Source: Bacillota bacterium (GTDB lineage: Bacteria; Bacillota_E; JAJZYS01; JAILZS01). From it: a stretch of 8,708 bases of DNA. This document shows, one piece after another, positions 1-6,057 of the stretch (within the stretch, counting starts at the first letter, position 1; every line of letters begins with the position of its first letter). Made by a program: the position numbers and the translations under genes. The notes beneath the pieces are model-generated. The model saw only the letters and a list, made by a program, of their open reading frames with translations. It ran no database searches and was not told the origin of the DNA. Location of the stretch: positions 1 through 8,708 of the forward strand of contig JAKASY010000055.1 of NCBI GenBank assembly GCA_021817625.1. The letters are read 5' to 3'.

Positions 1-311
1 CGCGCTGCCGAGGGCGTGACGCCGCGGGCACGTCGAAAGGCCTTGGCGAACGCTTCGGGCGACTCGTAGCCCCAGCGCAGCGCGACGTCCACCACCCTGG
101 CGGAGGACGCGGCAAGCTCTTGCGCGGCCAGCGTCAGGCGGCGGTTGCGCACGTACTCGGCGACCGTGACACCCGTCAGCATGTGGAACGTGCGTTGGAA
201 GTGAAACGGGGAGGAATGGGCGCGGCGCGCCACCTCGTCCATGTCGATCGGCTCGCCGAGGCGGCTCTTGATGTAGTCGACCGCATGGCGCATGCGGGTG
301 AGCCAGTCGAT
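1..311 (-). CDS. AraC-family transcriptional regulator, N-terminal part (runs off left edge)
   Basis: The minus-strand frame from 311 to the window edge encodes about 103 residues of an AraC/XylS DNA-binding domain placed at the N-terminus. It begins (I/M)DWLTRMRHAVDYI, then a first helix-turn-helix (DMDEVARRAHSSPFHFQRTF), the linker VAEYVRNRRLTLAAQEL, and a second helix-turn-helix (VVDVALRWGYESPEAFAKAF, then RARGVTPSAA). AraC proteins with the HTH at the N-terminus usually carry a C-terminal GyrI-like ligand-binding domain. That part would lie left of the window, so the ligand is unknown. No in-frame ATG, GTG or TTG exists between the upstream stop at 498-500 and an internal ATG at 291-293. 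That ATG would cut the conserved DWLxRM start and lies 25 bases from the SD. The codon at 309-311 is ATC, six bases after a strong SD, so I place the start there provisionally. The domain call is firm; the start is not. Confidence 0.85.
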   Translation of the reverse strand, partial: MDWLTRMRHAVDYIKSRLGEPIDMDEVARRAHSSPFHFQRTFHMLTGVTVAEYVRNRRLTLAAQELAASSARVVDVALRWGYESPEAFAKAFRRARGVTPSAA

Positions 312-316
312 CGCGC

Positions 317-326
317 AACCTCCTCC
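317..326 (-). promoter_or_regulatory. Shine-Dalgarno site deciding the AraC-gene start
   Basis: On the minus strand the sequence GGAGGAGGTT contains AGGAGGT, an excellent match to the 16S rRNA 3' end. Six bases separate GGAGGT from the ATC codon at 309-311. No standard start codon is in frame at that distance. A possible -10 element, TACGAT, lies at 333-338 on the same strand, but I see no good -35 for it. Confidence 0.65.
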
Positions 327-441
327 GCACCGATCGTACGGACCGCCGTGCCGACGGTCCTGTTCGAGCGTGCGCTTCTCGGACCGGAGGCAAAGACCTC
401 CAGCGTGCCACCGCGGGCGGCCAGGCGGGTCGGCGAACGTA

Positions 442-462
442 GCGCGGCGTTCGACGCCGCGC
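442..462. other. Perfect inverted repeat upstream of the tRNA promoter
   Basis: GCGCGGCGT (442-450) is the exact reverse complement of ACGCCGCGC (454-462), leaving a three-base centre TCG. It is followed on the plus strand by CCTCTTTGAGG, itself a small palindrome, just before the -35 of the tRNA promoter. It could act as a weak terminator shielding the tRNA promoter from read-through, or as a protein-binding site. The T-tract is too short for a confident terminator call. Apart from this repeat and the promoter, the gap between the AraC gene and the tRNAs shows no gene. Confidence 0.4.
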
Positions 463-475
463 CCTCTTTGAGGCG

Positions 476-504
476 TTGAAGTCGCGGGACCGGGCTGTTA
501 TAAT
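476..504 (+). promoter_or_regulatory. Sigma-70-type promoter of the tRNA-Leu pair
   Basis: The -35 hexamer TTGAAG (476-481) and a perfect -10 TATAAT (499-504) are separated by 17 bp. Transcription should start near 511, four bases before the first tRNA. The bases between the -10 and the start (GGCGGT, 505-510) are all G or C except the last. GC-rich discriminators are typical of stable-RNA promoters under stringent (ppGpp) control in many bacteria; applying that here is inference. Confidence 0.9.
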
Positions 505-514
505 GGCGGTCGCC

Positions 515-601
515 GCCGAAGTGGTGGAATTGGCAGACACGCGGTGTTCAGGGCGCCGTAGGCGTATGCCTGTGTGGGTTCGAGTCCCACCTTCGGCACC
601 A
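515..601 (+). tRNA. tRNA-Leu, anticodon CAG
   Basis: A complete class II cloverleaf can be folded by eye. The acceptor stem is GCCGAAG (515-521) with CTTCGGC (591-597), followed by A and an encoded CCA. The D-arm carries AATTGGCAGA. The anticodon stem is CGGTG (542-546) with CGCCG (554-558), and the loop TTCAGGG puts anticodon CAG at 549-551. A long variable arm (AGGC/GCCT stem) marks it as leucine. The T-arm is GTGGG, TTCGAGT, CCCAC. It resembles E. coli tRNA-Leu in acceptor and D-arm sequence. It reads CUG, a dominant leucine codon in high-GC genomes. It is first in a two-tRNA transcript. Confidence 0.97.
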
Positions 602-606
602 GGCTT

Positions 607-691
<85 letters not shown>

Positions 692-701
692 GTTTTTTTG
701 C

Positions 702-732
702 AGACGCCTCGTCCTTCTGGGACGAGGCGTCT
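702..732 (+). terminator. Hairpin at the end of the tRNA unit, probable terminator
   Basis: A perfect 13-bp stem (AGACGCCTCGTCC at 702-714 with GGACGAGGCGTCT at 720-732) encloses a five-base loop. The position, ten bases after the second tRNA, fits a terminator. The run of seven T lies before the hairpin (693-699), and only TTGCGCTT follows it, so this is not a textbook intrinsic terminator. Read on the minus strand it is followed by an A-run, so it does not terminate that strand. Confidence 0.65.
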
Positions 733-734
733 TG

Positions 735-1021
735 CGCTTCAAGCGCCGGCGACTGCCGATACTCTCGACGCCCGGAAGGTCAGGCGCAGTGGGCCAGGTG
801 CGAGCCGCCTCGTCGGACCGGGACCGCGCCTCTCGCCGGGCGACTCGCGCGCGTCGAACGGGCGCGTGCGCTCTTCGCGTCCAGGGCGCGTCGAAGGCCG
901 AGTGGTCGACGGCATCCCGCCGTAGTGGCGGCGAGTGCGGTCGCCGCGACGGCCCAGGACCGGACGGGCGGAGCGTATGCGATGCCCCGCAGGCGAACGC
1001 GCGGGGCGATGGCTGGGCGCG
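735..1021. other. Gene-free stretch between the tRNA unit and the MFS gene
   Basis: I find no recognisable coding sequence on either strand; the open frames here are arginine- and proline-rich products of high GC. Two weak inverted repeats are present: CCGCC/GGCGG near 918-932, and GCCCCGC (984-990) with GCGGGGC (1001-1007). The second lies just downstream of the MFS stop on the minus strand and could be its transcript end, but no T-tract follows it. Confidence 0.5.
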
Positions 1022-2290
1022 CTACGTAGCCGGCGCCGCGCCCTCGCGAGCCACCCCAGATGCCGTACGAGGGAGGGGAGGCGTGTCGGAGAGCCAGACG
1101 GCGCCCATCTGGATCGCGGCGGCCGCGATCGTCGACGCGACGAGCGCCTGGCCCAGGCCCATGCGAGCAATCAGGAGGAGCACGCCGCCGATCGCGGCGA
1201 TCCTCCCGCCGTTTACCGCGAGCTCCCGGCTGAGCACATAGCTCGCGCGCGTACGGGGGGCGTCCGGGTCTTCGTCCATGGCCCGGAGCACGTGCGTAGC
1301 GATGGGAATCTGGTAGAGCGGCGTGAAGAACGCCGTTGTCAACTGGAAGACGACGAGGACCCAAAGGCCCTGCCTCTCGGCCAGGAGCAGGGCGGCGGCG
1401 CTAAGACAGGCCGCGGCGCCAAGCCACATGGTCGGGCGCTCCCGCCGTGGGGGGAGGCGTCGCAGTACCAGCGCTCCCAGCGCGCCGGCCAGGGCGGCCG
1501 CCGCCGTGTAGGCGGCGAGGCCGCTCGCGCTGCGGGTCTGGAGGTAGATGAGGGCGACCAGGACGAAGCCGCCCGTCACGTCGCGCGCGCCACGCAGGCC
1601 GAGGGCGAGCCACTGGCGGCGGTAGCGGGGGCGCTCGCGCACCAAGCGCAGCGCGAGCGAGACCGGCAGGCCACCCACTCCCTCTCCCTCGGGCAGCCGA
1701 CGGCTCAGAGCGAAGGCCAGGAGATAGAGCCCAAAGGCGGCGGCGAACACCACCTCGTAGCCCAGGCCGTGCGGCAGCCGGTCGATCACCACGCCCGCCA
1801 CGAGCGGCAGCACCACACCGCCGACGGCCGTGAGCGCCTGGTTCGTGCCGTAGTAGAGCATGCGTTCGCGCGGCGGCAGGAGGTCGTAGACGAGCGTGTT
1901 GACGCTGAACCAGTACACGCCGCCTGCGACGCCGGCCAGGAGGCCCAGGGGAAGGACGAGGCCGGCGGTCGCCGGGCCGAGGACGAGAAGCAGGGCGTAG
2001 AGGGCGGCCGTGAGTCCGACGCCCGCGGAGAACAGGGCGCGCGGCGCGACGCGGCGCTTGAGTCCCCCGGCCCATACGGACGTGAGGCCGATGCCGACAT
2101 ACATGCCGAGGGTGTACAGGGCCATCGCGGTGACCCGGCCGCTCGAGACATACAGGAACAGGGAAACGAACACGCCCGTGAGGCTCGCCGCCATGGCGAC
2201 CGTGAGGACGGCGGCGAGCAGGTTGCGCGCGGGCGGCGAGAGCGACTGGACGGGCAGCGCGTCGGGCAAGGCGACCGGGCGGCCGCTCAC
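1022..2290 (-). CDS. Major facilitator superfamily transporter
   Basis: This is an integral membrane protein of 422 residues from the GTG at 2290, close to the usual MFS length of about 400. Some twelve hydrophobic helices are visible: residues 23-49, 56-77, 87-106, 108-129, 152-169 and 177-197, a central basic loop, then six more up to about residue 400. The loop [13 protein letters not shown] after helix 4 and the segment [19 protein letters not shown] before helix 11 resemble MFS exporters of Gram-positive bacteria. No substrate can be assigned. The frame stays open upstream to a TTG at 2437, but those extra residues look non-coding (Arg/Pro-rich). The GTGs at 2314 and 2290 and the TTG at 2269 are all plausible, and none has a clear SD. 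I chose 2290 because it overlaps the stop of a small upstream ORF and gives a normal N-terminus. It lies downstream of the secreted repeat-protein gene on the same strand. Confidence 0.88.
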   Translation of the reverse strand: MSGRPVALPDALPVQSLSPPARNLLAAVLTVAMAASLTGVFVSLFLYVSSGRVTAMALYTLGMYVGIGLTSVWAGGLKRRVAPRALFSAGVGLTAALYALLLVLGPATAGLVLPLGLLAGVAGGVYWFSVNTLVYDLLPPRERMLYYGTNQALTAVGGVVLPLVAGVVIDRLPHGLGYEVVFAAAFGLYLLAFALSRRLPEGEGVGGLPVSLALRLVRERPRYRRQWLALGLRGARDVTGGFVLVALIYLQTRSASGLAAYTAAAALAGALGALVLRRLPPRRERPTMWLGAAACLSAAALLLAERQGLWVLVVFQLTTAFFTPLYQIPIATHVLRAMDEDPDAPRTRASYVLSRELAVNGGRIAAIGGVLLLIARMGLGQALVASTIAAAAIQMGAVWLSDTPPLPRTASGVAREGAAPAT

Positions 2291-2409
2291 GACCGTGCCG
2301 CCGACCGGTGGCACCCGGCCCGGCGCGTAGCAGGCCGGGCGCCCCCGTCGGGCTGCCCGCGCGGCGCGCTGGGGGCCGCCCGGCGAATCGGGTGGGCAGG
2401 CCTGGTCAT
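2287..2409 (-). CDS. Possible 40-codon leaderless ORF ahead of the MFS gene
   Basis: An ATG at 2407-2409 opens a 40-codon frame whose TGA (2287-2289) overlaps the GTG start proposed for the MFS gene (GTGA). The predicted peptide starts MTRPAHPIRRAAPSAPRG and is rich in Arg, Ala and Pro, with no recognisable family. The minus-strand sequence TACACT, six bases before the ATG, is the spacing of a leaderless start. It could be a leader ORF coupling translation into the MFS gene. It could equally be a chance frame in GC-rich DNA, which is the more conservative reading. Confidence 0.25.
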   Translation of the reverse strand: MTRPAHPIRRAAPSAPRGQPDGGARPATRRAGCHRSAARS

Positions 2410-2424
2410 GGCGCCAGTGTACAC
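2410..2424 (-). promoter_or_regulatory. Possible -10 with GTGTACAC palindrome upstream of the MFS gene
   Basis: On the minus strand TACACT (2416-2421) is followed by GGCGCC and then ATG. The eight-base palindrome GTGTACAC (2417-2424) overlaps the -10 and could be an operator half. I see no acceptable -35 at 16-18 bp, so the promoter call is weak. Confidence 0.3.
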
Positions 2425-2454
2425 GTGGACCACGCAAAGGGCGCGGCCACGCTG

Positions 2455-3867
2455 TCAGGTGGCCCGGCCCGGACCCGGGCGGAGGGGCCGGTCGCGTCGC
2501 TGTGGGCGAGGCGGTCGCGGGTCAAGCCCGAACTCTGGGGAGCGTGACGGCAGCAGCGATGCGCGGCATGCCTCCGTCCCGGACGGCGCCGCCCTGGAGG
2601 CCTTCCTCGACGGGGAAGCCGTCGCGGTGGGCCGGGGTGGCCGGGGATGCCAGGGGGCTGCAATCAGGGCGAGCGGCTGCCAGGCACGCCCTCCGTCATG
2701 GGTCGCCCACAGCTTGGCCCCGGCGACGGCCCATCCACACTGCCGGCTGACGAACCAGAGGGCTGTTACACCCGGCGGCAGCCGTCCTCCCACCGCCCGC
2801 CAGTGCACGCCGCCGTCGTGCGTCACCAGGAGGCCGCGCCTCCCAACCAGATAGCCGACGCGCGGGCTCAGGAACGAGACGGCCGGCGGCACGAGCTGCG
2901 CCTCCGCCACGATCACGCCAAGCCGCCACGATCGGCCGCCGTCTGTGGTGCGCTCGACGACCACACGCAGCCGCCGTCCTTCGAGCACGACCGGCAGAAC
3001 GCCTTCGACGCCGAAGAACGCGGGCGCCATTGGATCCACGGCACCGCCCGAGACGTCGTAGCCCGGCGGGAGCGGCAGCTGCACATGGCGCCAGGTGCGA
3101 CCCCCGTCCGAGCTGCGGTAGACATAGGTGCCAACGCCCGCGCCGTACCCGGTCATCCATGCTCCGGCCCGAGCGGTTACGCGCAGCCCGGTCTTGTCCG
3201 AGAGGGTCGGAGGGCTGGCGCTTCGCGGATTGCTCACGGCCACCTGACGCCACACCGCACTGCCCGACGCCAGTCGGTAGAGGGCCACCGGCTCCTGGAA
3301 CGCGGCCGCCCCTGGGGTCGTGAGAAGGTAGGCGTTGCCACGCGGCCCGATGGCCAGCGCGAGCGGGTATATGTGCGCCGTATCGGCAAACGAGAGGGCC
3401 GAGGTGCCCTCTGGCGGCGGCACGATCGCGTTGCGCCACGTCCGACCGCCGTTCGCGGTGGAACTTACGGTCACGGCGCGGCCCGACCCGGTGTACGCGA
3501 GCCAGGCGCGCTCGGCATGTCGCACGGCGAGCAGCGGGCCGCCGCCCAAGAGCGCGCGGGCGGCGGCGGGAGGGGTTACGCATCGCCACGTCGCGCCGCC
3601 GTCCGTCGTGCGCAGGAGGGCGGTTCGCGTCAGGACCCATCCGGTGTGCGCGGAGACAAGGTCGGCCGCGAGCACCGCGCTGTCGCTGCGGGCCGCGCGA
3701 GCGCCCGGGCAGGAAGCGAAAGCCCGTGCGGCCCGCCTCGACACCGCACGGACGGGCTGCGTGACCGTTGCTCCTTGGGCGCCTGCCTGCGATGGCACGC
3801 TCGCGGCGATCGCGAGTACCGCGCCGGCGAGCGCGGATGTCACGGGCAGTCGGGTGAGCGGCCTCAT
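2455..3867 (-). CDS. Secreted Asp-box (BNR/YCF48-like) beta-propeller protein
   Basis: The 470-residue product from the ATG at 3867 begins with a signal peptide: Arg residues at 2 and 6, a hydrophobic core at about 9-24, and a likely cleavage after AGA at residue 30. I prefer this ATG to the GTG at 3909, which adds 14 charged residues ahead of the signal. The mature part has six Asp-box motifs: TTDGGATW (87-94), TANGGRTW (137-144), SSDGGRTW (252-259), TTDGGRSW (307-314), THDGGVHW (349-356) and THDGGRAW (389-396). Each lies in a strand-rich unit with a G-W/Y before it. Asp-box repeats form beta-propellers in sialidases and YCF48-like proteins. The sialidase catalytic residues are not evident, so an enzymatic role is not supported; a structural or binding role outside the membrane is likelier. 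The second box has Asn for the conserved Asp. About 60 residues of Pro/Arg/Ser-rich sequence follow the last box and look unlike a propeller. Confidence 0.82.
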   Translation of the reverse strand: MRPLTRLPVTSALAGAVLAIAASVPSQAGAQGATVTQPVRAVSRRAARAFASCPGARAARSDSAVLAADLVSAHTGWVLTRTALLRTTDGGATWRCVTPPAAARALLGGGPLLAVRHAERAWLAYTGSGRAVTVSSTANGGRTWRNAIVPPPEGTSALSFADTAHIYPLALAIGPRGNAYLLTTPGAAAFQEPVALYRLASGSAVWRQVAVSNPRSASPPTLSDKTGLRVTARAGAWMTGYGAGVGTYVYRSSDGGRTWRHVQLPLPPGYDVSGGAVDPMAPAFFGVEGVLPVVLEGRRLRVVVERTTDGGRSWRLGVIVAEAQLVPPAVSFLSPRVGYLVGRRGLLVTHDGGVHWRAVGGRLPPGVTALWFVSRQCGWAVAGAKLWATHDGGRAWQPLALIAAPWHPRPPRPTATASPSRKASRAAPSGTEACRASLLPSRSPEFGLDPRPPRPQRRDRPLRPGPGRAT

Positions 3868-3956
3868 ACCCGTAGTTTCGCACCGCTTGGGGTGACGGCG
3901 GGGCTCCACAGCGGAGGCGTGAAAGTTGTTGCCCGAGCAGCGCCGGTGGGTAGGCG

Positions 3957-3991
3957 GCGCCGTCGCCCGTCATGCCACGGGGCGACGGCGC
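3957..3991. other. Strong inverted repeat between rpiA and the secreted-protein gene
   Basis: GCGCCGTCGCCC (3957-3968) pairs perfectly with GGGCGACGGCGC (3980-3991) across an 11-base centre, and two further pairs are possible around a bulged G. No T-tract follows on either strand. It lies about 120 bases beyond the rpiA stop and about 90 bases before the next gene's start on the same strand. It could slow or end the rpiA transcript, form a leader structure, or be a DNA-binding site. The rest of the 240-base gap (3868-4107) shows no gene and no convincing promoter. Confidence 0.5.
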
Positions 3992-4107
3992 GCCCTGCCC
4001 GGCCCGCCGCGAATCGCTCCCTGTACGTGCCTCGCTCTCCACTGGCAGCGGCGGTCCGCTGCGCAAGCCGAGCTGCGCGTGGTCGGGCTCGTCAGCGCCA
4101 CGAGGCT

Positions 4108-4827
4108 CTACCCGTTTCCATGCCTCCTGCCGCCGTCCGGTTGGTCGGGGCCCGTGATGCGGCTGGTGCGGAGCGTCTCGACTCCCCGCCCGTCACCCAC
4201 GAGCACGAGGTCGGCCAAGCCGACGAACAGCCCGGTCTCCACCACGCCCGGAAGGCCCTTGAGCCTCGCCCCGAGCGCTCCCGGGTCGTGGATGGGCCCG
4301 AACGCGCAGTCGAGGATGTGGTGGCCCTCGTCCGTGACGAACGGCTGGCCGCCCTCCAGTCGAAGCCTCGGCACCCCGCCGGCCTGCGCTATGCGGACCG
4401 CCGTCGAGCGCCAGCCGAAGGCCACGACCTCGACGGGCACGCCGCGCGCCCCGAGGCGGTCAACGAGCTTTGAGCGATCGACGACGATGGCCCGCCTCTG
4501 GCAGCGGAGCGCGACCAGCTTCTCGCGCAGGAGCGCGCCGCCCCCGCCCTTGACCAGGTCGAGGTCGCGGGACACCTCGTCCGCGCCGTCGATGCCGAGG
4601 TCCAGCCCGGCGGGGTCGTCGATCGAGCCCAGAGGGATGCCGAGCTCGCCGGCGAGGCGCTCGGTGGCGCGGGACGTCGCTACGCCGCTCACGCGCAGGC
4701 CGGCGGCCACGCGCTCGGCCAGCGCCTTGAGCGTCCAGTGCACCGTGGAGCCCGTGCCCAGGCCCACCCGCATGCCGCTCTCCACAAGCGCGGCGGCGGC
4801 CTCGCCGGCCGCTCTCTTCCCGTCCAC
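4108..4827 (-). CDS. rpiA: Ribose-5-phosphate isomerase A
   Basis: RpiA interconverts ribose 5-phosphate and ribulose 5-phosphate in the cytosolic non-oxidative pentose phosphate pathway. The 239-residue product shows the family signatures in order: the phosphate-binding loop GLGTGSTV (22-29), the IDGADEV motif (79-85) with D80 and D83, and KGGGGALLREK (93-103) with K93 and E102. K120 lies in VDRSK. These match the E. coli active-site residues D81, D84, K94, E103 and K121, offset by one. The length is slightly above the usual 220-230 because of a short Gly/Arg-rich C-terminal tail. The start is GTG (4825-4827), with only a modest purine-rich stretch (CAGGGA) before it; the N-terminus aligns well with the family. 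It lies 70 bases after the aldo/keto reductase stop on the same strand and is probably cotranscribed with it. Confidence 0.96.
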   Translation of the reverse strand: MDGKRAAGEAAAALVESGMRVGLGTGSTVHWTLKALAERVAAGLRVSGVATSRATERLAGELGIPLGSIDDPAGLDLGIDGADEVSRDLDLVKGGGGALLREKLVALRCQRRAIVVDRSKLVDRLGARGVPVEVVAFGWRSTAVRIAQAGGVPRLRLEGGQPFVTDEGHHILDCAFGPIHDPGALGARLKGLPGVVETGLFVGLADLVLVGDGRGVETLRTSRITGPDQPDGGRRHGNG

Positions 4828-4852
4828 CGCGTCCCTGGGCCCCCTTCCTCAT

Positions 4853-4884
4853 GCCGCCGCGGCGCTCCGACGTCGCGCGGCGGC
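4853..4884. other. Hairpin between the aldo/keto reductase gene and rpiA
   Basis: GCCGCCGCG (4853-4861) is the exact reverse complement of CGCGGCGGC (4876-4884), with a 14-base loop. In minus-strand mRNA it falls between the reductase stop and the purine-rich rpiA leader, with no T-tract. It may be an intercistronic stabilising or processing structure rather than a terminator. Confidence 0.4.
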
Positions 4885-4897
4885 CGGTGTCGGTCCG

Positions 4898-5878
4898 CTA
4901 GCCCGGCGACGCGGGAGGGGGCGGGTCCATGGCGCCCTCGGCGCAGAGGCGCTCCACGACCTCGGGCGCGAGCGGCTCGAGCGCTGCGGCGGCCGCGTTC
5001 TCCTCCGCCTGCAGCGGCGTTCGTGTGCCAGGGATCACGCAGGTCACGGCCTCGTCGGCGAGGCAGAACTGAAGGGCGCGCAGCGCGAACGGGGCGCCCG
5101 CGCCAACGATCGCCTCGATGCGGCGCACCTGGGTGACCACGCGGGACAGAACCGCGGGCGTGAACCAGTCGGCGCGCCAGTCGCCCTTGGCGAAGCGCGT
5201 GTCCACGCTGAACTTGCCTGAGAGGGCGCCGGAGGCGAGGGGCACGCGGGCGATGACGCCCGTGCCGTGCGCGCGGGCGACGGGGAAGAGGGCCGTGCGC
5301 GCGCGCTGATCGAGGATGTTGTAGACGACCTGCACGCTGTCGACACGCCCGCGCTCAATGGCGCCGTTGGCGTCGCCCGGCCGGTCGTCCGGCACGGAGA
5401 TGCCGACGGCCCCGATCTTGCCCTGCGCGCGCAGGCGCTCCATCGTCTCGTGCCACTCGTCCGTCTCGTTCCACTCGTCGAGCCAGGTGTGGAACTGCAG
5501 CACGTCGACGCGCTCCGCACCGAGGTTGCGCAGGCTCTGCTCGCAGCTCTCGACAATGTAGGCGGGCGGATACACTTCGGCGATCGGCGTGCCGCGAGGC
5601 GGCGCCCAGCGGCCCGTCTTGGGCGGGATCTTGGTTGCGACCGCCACGCGGCCGCGGTCGCTGCGCTCGTCCAGCACCCGGCCGATGAGGCGCTCGCTGC
5701 GGCCGTCTCCGTACGCGAGGGCCGTGTCGATGAACGTGACGCCCAGGTCGAGGGCGCGGTGGAGCGCGGCCACCGACGCCTCGTCCTCTTGGGGGCCCCA
5801 GCCCGAACCGATGGCCCAGGCGCCGAAGCCGATGACCGACACCTCCGGGCCGCGACCGCCGAGCCTGCGCGCCTGCAC
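4898..5878 (-). CDS. Aldo/keto reductase
   Basis: This is an NADPH-type oxidoreductase of the aldo/keto reductase (AKR) superfamily, 326 residues, the normal length for a single-domain TIM barrel. The catalytic tetrad is complete: D51 and Y56 in FIDTALAYGDG, K83 in ATKIPPK, and H130 in LQFHTW. The N-terminal strand motif IGFGAWAIG and the cofactor-side segment CVIPGTRTPLQAEEN near the C-terminus are typical. The physiological substrate is not evident; many bacterial members act broadly on small aldehydes and ketones. The GTG start (5876-5878) is well supported by a minus-strand SD, GGAGGTG (5884-5890), five bases away. It is the first gene of a probable unit with rpiA, and a plausible promoter lies at 5959-5986. 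Confidence 0.95.
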   Translation of the reverse strand: MQARRLGGRGPEVSVIGFGAWAIGSGWGPQEDEASVAALHRALDLGVTFIDTALAYGDGRSERLIGRVLDERSDRGRVAVATKIPPKTGRWAPPRGTPIAEVYPPAYIVESCEQSLRNLGAERVDVLQFHTWLDEWNETDEWHETMERLRAQGKIGAVGISVPDDRPGDANGAIERGRVDSVQVVYNILDQRARTALFPVARAHGTGVIARVPLASGALSGKFSVDTRFAKGDWRADWFTPAVLSRVVTQVRRIEAIVGAGAPFALRALQFCLADEAVTCVIPGTRTPLQAEENAAAAALEPLAPEVVERLCAEGAMDPPPPASPG

Positions 5879-5958
5879 CGCGCCACCTCCCCACGGACGT
5901 GCCGCCCGCCCCGGCCTTTCGCAACCGAGGCCGCGGCGAACGCCATCCCTGCGCCGTC

Positions 5959-5986
5959 ATCCTACCATCGGATGGGCGCCTGTCCA
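5959..5986 (-). promoter_or_regulatory. Candidate promoter of the aldo/keto reductase gene
   Basis: On the minus strand TGGACA (5981-5986) matches the -35 consensus at five of six positions, and TAGGAT (5959-5964) matches the -10 at four, with 16 bp between. The implied start near 5952 gives a leader of about 75 bases ending at the strong SD. A plus-strand TACCAT (5963-5968) overlaps it and might be the -10 for the divergent kinase gene, but that one lacks a -35. Together with a small CCATC/GATGG repeat at 5965-5975, this 179-base gap looks like a divergent control region. Confidence 0.5.
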
Positions 5987-6057
5987 GGGAAGGACGCCAG
6001 GGGGAAGCGCGCGGGAGCGGCCAAGGCACCGGGCAGACCGCGTCGAACTCAACCGGC

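Noticed and set aside
780..1364. 194-codon minus-strand frame at the end of the MFS gene
   Set aside because: It overlaps MFS helices in the wrong frame and is Arg-rich.
935..2854. 639-codon plus-strand open frame antisense to the MFS gene
   Set aside because: The product is Arg/Glu/Asp/Gly-rich with no domain. It is the mirror of a real membrane-protein frame in GC-rich DNA.
2696..4066. 456-codon minus-strand frame overlapping the Asp-box gene
   Set aside because: The frame is shifted relative to the one carrying the signal peptide and Asp-boxes, and the product is Arg-rich with no motif.
2647..4473. 608-codon plus-strand frame across the secreted-protein gene and into rpiA
   Set aside because: Low-complexity Arg/Ala/Gly/Pro translation that crosses two recognised genes on the other strand.
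3926..5221. 431-codon plus-strand frame over rpiA and the aldo/keto reductase
   Set aside because: It is antisense to two clear enzymes, with Ser/Pro/Arg-rich low complexity.
5899..6057. Upstream extension of the kinase to a GTG
   Set aside because: The 53 extra residues are polar and low-complexity, and cover a region with a promoter signal for the opposite strand.
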